Assembly: GCA_002404115.1 (NCBI GenBank)
Contig: DHJB01000011.1
Coordinates: 1-31,478 of the forward strand
Source of the DNA: Microbacteriaceae bacterium UBA4731
GTDB lineage: Bacteria > Actinomycetota > Actinomycetes > Actinomycetales > Microbacteriaceae
Reading direction: 5' to 3'
DNA: 31,478 nucleotides
The notes below the pieces were generated by a model. That model saw nothing but the letters and a program-made list of their open reading frames with translations, ran no database searches and had not been told where the DNA came from. This document shows, one piece after another, positions 9,117 through 15,920 of this stretch. The position numbers and the translations under genes were made by a program. Each line of letters starts with the position of its first letter. Position 1 is the first letter of the stretch.

Positions 9117-9143
9117 AAACCCTCCATATTGGGGGGAGGGTTT
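9117..9143 (-). terminator. Terminator-like hairpin after galE
   Basis: A perfect 9-bp stem, AAACCCTCC with GGAGGGTTT, around a 9-base loop. It lies 25 bases past the galE stop and just upstream of the whiB promoter. Read on the minus strand the stem ends in GGGTTTA, a short T-run. A smaller hairpin (GAGCGA/TCGCTC, 9156-9170) overlaps the galE stop codon. Confidence 0.6.
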
Positions 9144-9168
9144 CGACTCGCCATGGAGCGAAAATCGC

Positions 9169-10143
9169 TCACTGTGAGTTCGCTGATGCCGCCTGCCGCG
9201 ATTCCCAGGCGCTGCGCACCATGTCTTCGAGGCTGTGGCGCATCGCCCACTGCAGGTCCCTGGCGGCCAAATCGCCCGACGCGACGATCCGATCGGGGTC
9301 CCCTGCACGCCGCGGAGCGACCTCCGGGACGAAGTCGATTCCGGTCACGGCGGACACGGTGGACATGATTTCGCCGACCGAGACACCGTCGCCGCTGCCC
9401 AGGTTGTAGACGGCTTCGATCGGCTCGCCGGCATCCAGCCGCCTGGCCGCGGCCACGTGCGAAATCGCCAGGTCGGAGACGTGGATGTAGTCGCGCACGC
9501 AGGTGCCGTCGGGCGTGGCGTAGTCGTTGCCGTTGATGCGCGGGGTGCGCCCCTCGATGAGCGCCTCGAAGACGAGCGGGAAGAGGTTGTGCGGGCTCGT
9601 GTCGCGCAGCTCGGGGGCGCCGGAGCCGACGACGTTGAAGTAGCGCAGCGAGGTGTGGGTGAGCCCCGTCGCGACGGCCTGGTCGCGCAGCAGCCACTCG
9701 CCGATGAGCTTGGACTCGCCGTACGGCGACTCCGGGTTCTTCGGGGTGGCTTCGGTGACGAGGTCGGTGTGCGGGGTGCCGTAGACGGCCGCGCTCGAGG
9801 AGAACACCATCCGGGAGACGCCGGCCTCCTGCATGGCCGCGAGCAGGGTCACCGTGGCGGTGACGTTCTGCTCGTAGGTGTGCAGCGGGCGCTGCACCGA
9901 GACCCCGGCGTACTTGAAGCCGGCGACGTGCACGACGCCGCTCAGCTCGTGCTCGGCGAAGGTGCGGCGCAGCAGAGGGGCGTCGAGGATGCTCCCCCGA
10001 ACGAACGGGACGCCCCCCGGAACGAAATCGGCGTGGCCGCTGGAGAGGTCGTCGATGACGACGACGTCGATCCCCTCGGCCAGGAATGCGCGTACGATGT
10101 GTGCGCCGATGTATCCGGCTCCTCCGGTGACTAACCAAGCCAT
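9169..10143 (-). CDS. galE: UDP-glucose 4-epimerase
   Basis: A 324-residue extended short-chain dehydrogenase that interconverts UDP-glucose and UDP-galactose in the cytoplasm. The NAD-binding motif TGGAGYIGAH is at residues 6-15, the catalytic serine lies in FSSSAAVYG (114-122), and YGESK (141-145) supplies the Tyr and Lys. NLGSGDGVSVGE and RAGDPDRIVA in the C-terminal part are typical of GalE. GAGGG stands six bases before the ATG. The length is normal for bacterial GalE. It would supply UDP-galactopyranose, the substrate of the UDP-galactopyranose mutase encoded at the right end of the window, so the two probably feed one galactofuranose pathway. A related epimerase specificity cannot be excluded. 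Confidence 0.95.
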   Translation of the reverse strand: MAWLVTGGAGYIGAHIVRAFLAEGIDVVVIDDLSSGHADFVPGGVPFVRGSILDAPLLRRTFAEHELSGVVHVAGFKYAGVSVQRPLHTYEQNVTATVTLLAAMQEAGVSRMVFSSSAAVYGTPHTDLVTEATPKNPESPYGESKLIGEWLLRDQAVATGLTHTSLRYFNVVGSGAPELRDTSPHNLFPLVFEALIEGRTPRINGNDYATPDGTCVRDYIHVSDLAISHVAAARRLDAGEPIEAVYNLGSGDGVSVGEIMSTVSAVTGIDFVPEVAPRRAGDPDRIVASGDLAARDLQWAMRHSLEDMVRSAWESRQAASANSQ

Positions 10144-10215
10144 GCGATGCCCTCACGGTGCCGCGGCAACCTCGCGTTGCCGACCACTTCACCCTAGCGT
10201 CAGCGCGTCCCAGCG

Positions 10216-10353
10216 TCAGGGCGTCAGGTGTTCGGGGCCGCGGTTCCGATCGCGGATTTCGGGGCGACCGTAGCCGTCGCCGTCGAGGCTGCGAAGAGTT
10301 GCCAGCGCACCCCACAGCACGAGTGCGCCCAATGTCAGCAATACGATTGTCAT
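10216..10353 (-). CDS. Small single-pass membrane protein (45 aa)
   Basis: A short gene encoding 45 residues. It starts MTIVLLTLGALVLWGALATL, one membrane helix, and ends in a charged tail with the segment SLDGDGYGRPEIRDRNRG. Supporting signs are the hydrophobic-then-charged architecture, high-GC wobble codon use, and a TAGATT box (10361-10366) ending 7 bases before the ATG, the spacing seen for leaderless genes. It lies between galE and the divergent GlxA-type regulator gene. Small proteins with a DGYGxxP-like tail after one helix seem familiar to me from actinobacterial genomes, but I cannot verify that here. Function unknown. Confidence 0.65.
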   Translation of the reverse strand: MTIVLLTLGALVLWGALATLRSLDGDGYGRPEIRDRNRGPEHLTP

Positions 10354-10380
10354 GGCAGGAAATCTACGTGTTGCGACTTA

Positions 10381-10414
10381 CTGCCGCTAGTGGCAGAATT
10401 GCCAGCGTTCGACA
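10381..10414. promoter_or_regulatory. Candidate operator between the microprotein and glxA-like genes
   Basis: CTGCCGCTAGTGGCAG (10381-10396) is a 16-base palindrome with one mismatched pair. It overlaps a second dyad, TGGCA-GAAT-TGCCA (10391-10404). The half-site TGGCA/TGCC thus occurs three times in 24 bases. It sits between the two divergent starts, as expected for an operator used by the adjacent regulator. Confidence 0.5.
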
Positions 10415-10451
10415 CGTTCCTGCCAAAGGATCTTCCCGCCAAAGGATCAGC

Positions 10452-11408
10452 ATGCTCACCAAGATCGTGTGCGTCACCCTGCCCGGCATGTCCCCGTTCG
10501 AATTCGGGGTCATCTGCGAGGTCTTCGGCATCGACCGGAGCGAGCACGGCGGCCCGGTATTCGACTTCCACGTGACCGCCGCGGAGCCCGGCCCGATCCG
10601 CACCAAGCTCGGTTTCGACATCGTCGTGCATGAGGACCTCTCCGCCGCGGCGGATGCCGACCTGATTGCGATCCCCGCCTACGAGGCCGGCGCGCGCATC
10701 CACCCCGAGATCCTGCGCGTCGTGCGGGACGCGGAGGCGCGCGGGGCCTGGGTGCTGAGCGTCTGCAGCGGCGCGTTCGTGCTCGCCGAGGCCGGCATCC
10801 TGAACGGCCGGCGCAGCACGACGCACTGGATGTACACGGATGCGCTGGCGCGCGCCTACCCGGAGACCGACGTCGACCCCGACGTGCTGTTCGTCGAGGA
10901 CCGCCGGGTCGTCACGGGAGCCGGCACGGCAGCCGGCATCGACGCAGCACTGCACGTCGTGCGCACCGAGCTCGGCGCGGCCGCCGCGAACGTCATCGCC
11001 CGGCGCATGGTCGTGCCCCCGCAGCGCGACGGCGGGCAGTCGCAGTTCATCCAGGCTCCCGTCGCCGAGTGCCAGAGCGACTCCTTCGCCGCCGTCACCG
11101 AGTGGATGCTGCAGAACCTCGACCATGAACTCACGGTCGACCAGCTCGCCCGCCGGTCGCTCATGTCGTCGCGCACGTTCGCGCGCCGGTTTCGTGCCGA
11201 ACTCGGCACCACCCCGACCGCGTGGCTGAACCGGCAGCGGCTGCTGCGCGCGCAGCAGCTGCTCGAGGAGACCGACAACACCCTCGAGGCGATCGCCGCC
11301 GACACGGGCTTCGGCGGCGCGGCCGTGATGCGCCACCACTTCCTCAAGGTGCTGCAGACCACCCCGACGGCCTACCGCCGCGTGTTCGGCTCCCGCCGCG
11401 CCGGCTGA
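10452..11408 (+). CDS. GlxA family (DJ-1/PfpI plus AraC-type HTH) transcriptional regulator
   Basis: A 318-residue regulator. Residues 1-170 form a DJ-1/PfpI amidotransferase-like sensor domain with the nucleophile-elbow sequence LSVCSGAFVLAEAG (C105). Residues about 215-315 form a double helix-turn-helix of AraC type, with LARRSLMSSRTFARRFRAEL and the conserved end IAADTGFGGAAVMRHHF followed by PTAYRRVF. The start is set by AAAGGA five bases upstream of the ATG. The upstream leader contains a 16-base tandem duplication (10417-10448) that duplicates this AAAGGA site. Such regulators often control the divergent neighbour, here a small membrane protein. The effector is unknown. Confidence 0.93.
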   Translation: MLTKIVCVTLPGMSPFEFGVICEVFGIDRSEHGGPVFDFHVTAAEPGPIRTKLGFDIVVHEDLSAAADADLIAIPAYEAGARIHPEILRVVRDAEARGAWVLSVCSGAFVLAEAGILNGRRSTTHWMYTDALARAYPETDVDPDVLFVEDRRVVTGAGTAAGIDAALHVVRTELGAAAANVIARRMVVPPQRDGGQSQFIQAPVAECQSDSFAAVTEWMLQNLDHELTVDQLARRSLMSSRTFARRFRAELGTTPTAWLNRQRLLRAQQLLEETDNTLEAIAADTGFGGAAVMRHHFLKVLQTTPTAYRRVFGSRRAG

Positions 11409-11490
11409 CCGCCGCCGCCCGTCGCCGCGCCCGTCGCATCCGTCACCGCGCCCGTCGCACCCGTCGCATCCGTCACCCCCCGTGCCCTGC
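11409..11490. repeat. Degenerate tandem repeat after the regulator gene
   Basis: Between the regulator stop and the palindromic element lie imperfect copies of CGCGCCCGTCGCATCCGTCA, clearest at 11426-11446 and 11447-11476. No open reading frame or promoter is evident here. Confidence 0.6.
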
Positions 11491-11572
11491 CCGAATTCGA
11501 CGGAGATTTTGCGCCTCAGGGCCCGAAATGGCGTTTTTTGCCCCCGTATCCCGAAAATCTCCGTCGAATTCG
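11491..11572. repeat. Palindromic repeat element, copy B
   Basis: An 82-bp element with the same arms as copies A and C. The left arm begins CCGAATTCGACGGAGATTTT (11491) and the right arm is AAAATCTCCGTCGAATTCG (11554-11572). The centre differs and contains GGCGTTTTTTGCC. It lies between the convergent GlxA-type regulator and AbiEi/DUF559 genes. Confidence 0.85.
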
Positions 11573-11617
11573 CACGGCCGCGACGACGATCTGGGCGGAC
11601 GCCTGCGCGCGGGTGCG

Positions 11618-12601
11618 CTACCTCGGCTTCATCCGCCAGGGAAAGTCCGGAAAGTCCGTGGTCTTCGCGAGGTGATAGTCATCCGTGAGTGCTTTGCGCA
11701 TCACTCGCGCGCAGAGATCCCACTTTTTCCGGTAGAGCGGATAGCTGAAGCGCAGCACACGCCCGCCCCTGTCAGCAACCAGGATGTCGCGCTCCCGGTC
11801 GGCGAGGAACGCGACCGGGTTGTCGTGCCACGTGGCGCCGTCGACCTCGACGAAGGTCGACGGGCCGATCTGCCCGTCCAGCCACCCGACGCCGCGGACC
11901 CACGGCTGCGGGACGAACGGGATTCCGGCCGTGAGTGTCTTCAGCCGGAACTCAGTCTCGCCTCCGGAGCCGGCGCGACCGTCAATCTCCGCGCGCCACG
12001 GCTGCACGCGCGACGGCGCGCGCGCGAAGATCTCGTCGAGGTCCGCTTCGACGATGCCCGCGCCGTTCTCGAGCCGATTGTGCAGCGCGGCATCGAGGCA
12101 GGCGATCGCAGTGACCCGGTCATGGTTGTTCAGGACGTGCACCAGCGCGTCGATGACGGACGTGCGCCACACGTAGGGCGGGCGCCTGCGGGACGTGTCG
12201 TCGGTCCATGTCACCCGGCAGTTGCATCCCTCGCCGGCCTCAAACCGGGCGCGCATGTCGGTCGGCTGGCGCAGCCCGCGCGCGTCAGCAGGGACAGTGA
12301 CGTGCAGTTTTCGCGTCTCCGGCGTCCAGATCCCATGCGTTTTGAGGGCGCTCAGCCCGGCCAGACGTCCGCCTATTCGGAACGCCTGCACGCCGATCGG
12401 AGGTGCGGATGACAGCGAGTACCAGCCCTTCCGCACCCGGATTATCGTCCCTCGCTCCAACTCGCTCCGGAGGGTCCCGTCGCTGTGCCCGAGGGCCAGG
12501 AGGTCGGATCGCTTGGCGAAGAGCCCCAGGTCGGCAATGTCCGTCAGGAGTGGATGCATGACGGAGAGCATCGCCATGCAGAGCCTGGCCGGCCGCGGCA
12601 T
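11618..12601 (-). CDS. AbiEi-type HTH plus DUF559 endonuclease-like protein
   Basis: A 327-residue protein. The N-terminus (about residues 20-65, with SDLLALGHSDGTLRSELERG and VRKGWYSL) matches the winged-helix domain of AbiEi-type type IV antitoxins. The C-terminus (about 213-290) has a DUF559/Vsr-like nuclease core: E217 in GETEF, D242 in GWLDGQIG, FVEVDGATWH with E252 and D254, then DRERDILVADRGGRVLRFSY. These residues fit the PD-(D/E)xK arrangement, so the site looks intact. The ATG at 12601 has AGGGA seven bases upstream; ATGs at 12577, 12571 and 12559 are alternatives. No AbiEii-type toxin gene is adjacent. Palindromic repeats flank the gene on both sides. Function is unknown; DNA binding or cleavage is inferred. 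Confidence 0.85.
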   Translation of the reverse strand: MPRPARLCMAMLSVMHPLLTDIADLGLFAKRSDLLALGHSDGTLRSELERGTIIRVRKGWYSLSSAPPIGVQAFRIGGRLAGLSALKTHGIWTPETRKLHVTVPADARGLRQPTDMRARFEAGEGCNCRVTWTDDTSRRRPPYVWRTSVIDALVHVLNNHDRVTAIACLDAALHNRLENGAGIVEADLDEIFARAPSRVQPWRAEIDGRAGSGGETEFRLKTLTAGIPFVPQPWVRGVGWLDGQIGPSTFVEVDGATWHDNPVAFLADRERDILVADRGGRVLRFSYPLYRKKWDLCARVMRKALTDDYHLAKTTDFPDFPWRMKPR

Positions 12602-12632
12602 CCGTCAATCCCTGCACTGCCCAACGCCCCCT

Positions 12633-12647
12633 GTCCCTGTTAGGGAC
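12633..12647. promoter_or_regulatory. Short inverted repeat upstream of the AbiEi/DUF559 gene
   Basis: GTCCCT-GTT-AGGGAC is a perfect 6-bp dyad 32 bases upstream of the gene start. AbiEi-type proteins are known to repress their own promoters by binding inverted repeats, so this may be an operator. Confidence 0.35.
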
Positions 12648-12660
12648 CTCCTGCCCCCCT

Positions 12661-12741
12661 CGAATTCGACGGAGATTTTGCCCAAATCCGGCCGAATACC
12701 GGCCAAATCGCCTGATTCCCGCAAAATCTCCGTCGAATTCG
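12661..12741. repeat. Palindromic repeat element, copy C
   Basis: An 81-bp element with perfect 21-bp inverted arms at 12661-12681 and 12721-12741 (the left arm starts CGAATTCGACGGAGATTTTG). The central 39 bases are AT-richer than the surroundings and unrelated to the centre of copy B. It lies downstream of manA and upstream of the AbiEi/DUF559 gene. This is the best-preserved copy of the three. Confidence 0.9.
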
Positions 12742-12790
12742 GAAAAGCGCGGGGGGGCGGGCAGCGGGGCGGGCAGGCGGGGCGCGGGGG

Positions 12791-14080
12791 CTAGGAGCCG
12801 GTGGTGGCGAGGAAGACCTCGCCGGCGCCGGCGAAGGTGAGCGTGCCCTCGTCGGGCGTGATGTAGACGGCCTGGCCGCGCTTGAGGGCGGCGGATGACG
12901 CTCCCCCGGCAACGAGGAACCCACCGGCGGTGCAAATGGCGATCCCCGGTCCCGTCAGCGTGACCTGGCGCATCGGCACATCGGCCGCGGCGGAGCCGGC
13001 GGTCGGAGCCGGCGCCTCGATGTGCATGAGCACGAAGTCGGGCACGTCCGGGCGGTACACCGAGACACCGGGCGCCTCGTCAACCGGCGGCAGGAAGGGA
13101 ACCGGCAACGGCCGGAAGTCGAGCACCTGGAGCAGCTCGTCGATGTCGATGTGCTTGGGCGTGAGCCCGCCGCGCAGCACGTTGTCCGACGCGGCCATGA
13201 GCTCAACACCGAGACCAGACAGGTAGGCGTGGATGTTGCCGGCCGGCAGGTACAGCACCTCGCCGCGCTTCAGCGACACACGGTTGAGCAGAAGGGAGAG
13301 CACGATGCCGGGGTCTCCGCGGTACGCCTCGGCCAGCTCCCGCACGGTCGCCAGCTCGCGCGCGAAGCCCACGACGGCGCCGCCCTCGGTCAGGAACCGG
13401 GCCTGTTCGGCGAGCAGAACCACGCGCTCGACCAGCCAGGCGACCTCTCCGCTGTCTTCGCCGCGTCCGTCGCGCAGCAGCCAGTCGACGACGTCGTGCA
13501 ACGCGTCGGCGCCGAGAAGCCGGCGGTCGAGCGCTTCCAGGGCTCCCGGCTGCGGGTCGTCGGTGGACGCATCCAGCGCGCGAAGTTCGGCCGTGATCCG
13601 GCGGATCTCGGCCAGCTCGCGGAACCCGCACAGCGCCTCGAACGTCTCACTGAGGGCGTAGATGAGCTCCGGCTTGTGAAACGGGTCGCGGTAGTTTCGG
13701 TCGGCGGCGTCGACGGGGATGCCTGCCTCGTTCTCCAGCTCGAAGCCGGCTTTCGCCTGCGCCGGCGACGGGTGGGCCTGCAGCGACAGCGGGCTCTGGG
13801 CGGCGAGGATCTTCATCAGGAACGGCAGCCGCGGCTCGGCAGACGACCGTGCCAGCGCCGCGCCCAGCGCGGCATCCGGCGAGGAAGCGATCCACTCGGC
13901 GAGGTCGCGTGCCCCGCCGACCGCGGCAGGGTCAACGATCTGGGCCGGCGACCCGTGGTGCGCCCCCAGCCACAGCTCGGCCTCCGGTTTGCCCGATGCC
14001 GTGCGCCCGAGCAGTCCGGCGATGGCGCCGGTTGATCCCCATGCGTAGTCCCGCGGTGAATTGGTGATGCCCACAAACAT
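12791..14080 (-). CDS. manA: Mannose-6-phosphate isomerase, class I
   Basis: A 429-residue type I phosphomannose isomerase, a zinc enzyme that converts fructose-6-phosphate and mannose-6-phosphate in the cytoplasm. Metal-site segments are visible: QAHPS at residues 101-105, HKPELIYAL at 135-143, and YLPAGNIHAYL further on. SDNVLRGGLTPKHIDIDELL is the family signature that contains the substrate arginine. AGGAG stands six bases before the ATG. The length is a little above the usual ~400 residues. It would feed mannose into GDP-mannose and mannosylated envelope polymers. It lies 86 bases downstream of the oxidoreductase gene on the same strand, with only a weak hairpin between them, so read-through is possible. 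Confidence 0.95.
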   Translation of the reverse strand: MFVGITNSPRDYAWGSTGAIAGLLGRTASGKPEAELWLGAHHGSPAQIVDPAAVGGARDLAEWIASSPDAALGAALARSSAEPRLPFLMKILAAQSPLSLQAHPSPAQAKAGFELENEAGIPVDAADRNYRDPFHKPELIYALSETFEALCGFRELAEIRRITAELRALDASTDDPQPGALEALDRRLLGADALHDVVDWLLRDGRGEDSGEVAWLVERVVLLAEQARFLTEGGAVVGFARELATVRELAEAYRGDPGIVLSLLLNRVSLKRGEVLYLPAGNIHAYLSGLGVELMAASDNVLRGGLTPKHIDIDELLQVLDFRPLPVPFLPPVDEAPGVSVYRPDVPDFVLMHIEAPAPTAGSAAADVPMRQVTLTGPGIAICTAGGFLVAGGASSAALKRGQAVYITPDEGTLTFAGAGEVFLATTGS

Positions 14081-14166
14081 GGCTGGCTCCTGCCTTACGA
14101 CGTTGAGACCAAACTACCAACCGCCGTGGACGGGCATCGGCCGCGGGCCTGGCCGCGTTCATCTGA

Positions 14167-15846
14167 TTAGGCGAGGGCGGGGACGGCCGGTACGACTTCG
14201 GCGACGACGGCCGCGGTGACGGCCGAGAGGCCGGCGCTCCAGGTGCGGTAGCCGCCGTCCAGGTTGCGCACCTCGTACCCCTGCCGGCTGAGGATGCGCG
14301 CGGCGGAGTGGCCGCGCTGGCCGACCTGGCAGTGCACGACCAGCGGGGCGTCCGGGAGTTCGTCCAGCCGTTCCCGGAGCTCGTCCAGGGGGATGTTGAC
14401 CGCGCCGGGCAGGCTGCCGGCGTCGAATTCTCCCGCGGTGCGCACGTCGACGAGCACGGCGCCCGAGTCCTGCGCCGCGGCGAGCTCGTGCCACTGCAGC
14501 GTGCGGGTGGCTCCGGAGGCGACGTTCTCGGCGACGTAGCCGAGCTGGTTGATGGGATCCTTGGCGGAGCCGTATTGGGGTGCGTAGGCCAGTTCGAGGC
14601 GGGTGAGGGCGGATGCCGTGAGCCCGCCGGCCATGGCGGTCGCGATCACGTCGATGCGCTTGTCGACGCCGCTGCCGCCCACGATTTGGGCGCCGAGGAT
14701 GGCATCCGTGTCTGCGTCGATGAGGAGCTTCATCGACATGGTTTCCGCGCCGGGGTAGTAAGTGGCGTGCGAGGCCGGATGCGTGTGCACGACGCGGTGC
14801 GGACGGCCGCGTTCAACGAGTCGCTTCTCGCTCCAGCCGACCATCGCCACGGTCAGGTCGAACACGCCGACGATGCCGGTGCCGAGGGCCGGCGCCGCGG
14901 GCTCCGGCTGCCCGGCGATGCTGTCGGCGGCCGCCCGGCCGTGCCGGTTGGCCAGGCCGGCCATGGTGACGAGCGTGCCGCGCCCGTCGACGGCGTCGGT
15001 CTTCTCGACCCCGTCGCCGACCGCGTAGATCGACGGATCGCTGGTGCGCTGGGTGTCGTCGACCCACACCCCGCCGCTCTCGCCGATCGTCAGCCCGGCG
15101 TGGGCGGCCAGGGATGTGTCGGGGCGAACTCCGCTGGCGTCGATGACGAGGTCGGCCGGCACCTCGGATCCGTCGCTGAGCAGCACGCCGCCGTCGGTCT
15201 GGTGCGTCACGGTCGCCTTCAGGCGCACGTCGACACCCTGCTCGCGCAGGTGGGCGAGCACCGGGGACGCCATCTCGGGGTCGAGTGGCGAAAAGATCTG
15301 GGAGCCGCGCTGCACGAGCGTCACGGACACGCCGCGGTGCACGAGGTTCTCCACGGCCTCGAGGCCGATGAATCCGCCGCCGATCACCACGGCCGACGCC
15401 GCTCCGCTGACGGACTCGAGGAGCGCGGTGATGTGGTCAACGTCGTCGACCGTGCGGAGGGTGCGGGTGGGCACGTCCGCGCCGGTCGATCCGGGCCTGG
15501 TCGTCGCTCCGGCGGCAAGGATGAGGTGGTCGTAGTGCTCTGTGCTCTCGCGGCCGGTGAGCGTGTTGCGCACGGACACGGTCTTCGCGTGCCGGTCGAT
15601 CCGGGTGACTTCATGGTCGACGCGCACGTCCAGGCGGAAGCGCGCAGCCAGGGAGCCGGGGGTCTGCAGGAGGAGATCCTGGCGGTTTTCGATCACGCCG
15701 CCGACGAAGTAGGGCAGGCCGCAGTTGGCGAACGAGACGTAGTGGCCGCGTTCGAAGACGACAATTTCGGCCGTTTCATCGAGCCGACGTAACCGCGTCG
15801 CAGCGGACATCCCGCCGGCGACTCCACCCACAATGATCGTCTTCAT
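14167..15846 (-). CDS. FAD/NAD(P) CoA-disulfide reductase-like protein with C-terminal rhodanese domain
   Basis: A 559-residue fusion. The N-terminal FAD site is IIVGGVAGGMSAATRLRR. The redox cysteine C42 lies in SFANCGLPYFVGG, as in CoA-disulfide reductases. A second Rossmann motif is VVIGGGFIGLEAVENL. The dimerisation domain follows (YAPQYGSAKDPINQLGYVA). The last ~100 residues are a rhodanese domain with VLVDVRTAGEFDAGSLPGA and the active-site loop HCQVGQRGHS, with C506 as catalytic cysteine. This architecture is linked to CoA-persulfide or polysulfide handling. The start is the ATG at 15846, six bases after a TATAGT box that overlaps a CsoR/CstR-like operator. A longer reading to 15876 would run through that operator and is rejected. 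Confidence 0.92.
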   Translation of the reverse strand: MKTIIVGGVAGGMSAATRLRRLDETAEIVVFERGHYVSFANCGLPYFVGGVIENRQDLLLQTPGSLAARFRLDVRVDHEVTRIDRHAKTVSVRNTLTGRESTEHYDHLILAAGATTRPGSTGADVPTRTLRTVDDVDHITALLESVSGAASAVVIGGGFIGLEAVENLVHRGVSVTLVQRGSQIFSPLDPEMASPVLAHLREQGVDVRLKATVTHQTDGGVLLSDGSEVPADLVIDASGVRPDTSLAAHAGLTIGESGGVWVDDTQRTSDPSIYAVGDGVEKTDAVDGRGTLVTMAGLANRHGRAAADSIAGQPEPAAPALGTGIVGVFDLTVAMVGWSEKRLVERGRPHRVVHTHPASHATYYPGAETMSMKLLIDADTDAILGAQIVGGSGVDKRIDVIATAMAGGLTASALTRLELAYAPQYGSAKDPINQLGYVAENVASGATRTLQWHELAAAQDSGAVLVDVRTAGEFDAGSLPGAVNIPLDELRERLDELPDAPLVVHCQVGQRGHSAARILSRQGYEVRNLDGGYRTWSAGLSAVTAAVVAEVVPAVPALA

Positions 15847-15855
15847 GCCTTCACT

Positions 15856-15871
15856 ATACCCCAGGGGGTAT
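15856..15871 (-). promoter_or_regulatory. CsoR/CstR-type operator over the reductase promoter
   Basis: ATACCCCAGGGGGTAT has perfect 7-bp arms (ATACCCC and GGGGTAT) around two central bases. This G/C-tract palindrome with TA ends is the form of operator bound by CsoR-family repressors, including the persulfide sensor CstR. On the minus strand it overlaps TATAGT (15858-15853), the presumed -10 box of the reductase gene. No CsoR-family gene is present in the window. Confidence 0.65.
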
Positions 15872-15920
15872 GACAATTGGCTGGGAGGGGCGTGGCCGGT
15901 GCGCCACTACCCTTAGACAC

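Noticed and set aside
11409..11490. Possible CRISPR-like array in the tandem CCCGTCGCATCCGTCA stretch
   Set aside because: The copies are short, imperfect and adjacent, with no spacers of even length.
12791..12791. Copy C palindrome as an ordinary manA terminator
   Set aside because: It does lie after manA, but the same arms occur at two other loci with different centres and there is no T-tract, so a repeat element is the better description; terminator activity is still possible.
14308..15792. 494-codon plus-strand frame
   Set aside because: Antisense shadow of the disulfide reductase gene; its product is compositionally odd, whereas the minus frame has clear FAD and rhodanese motifs.
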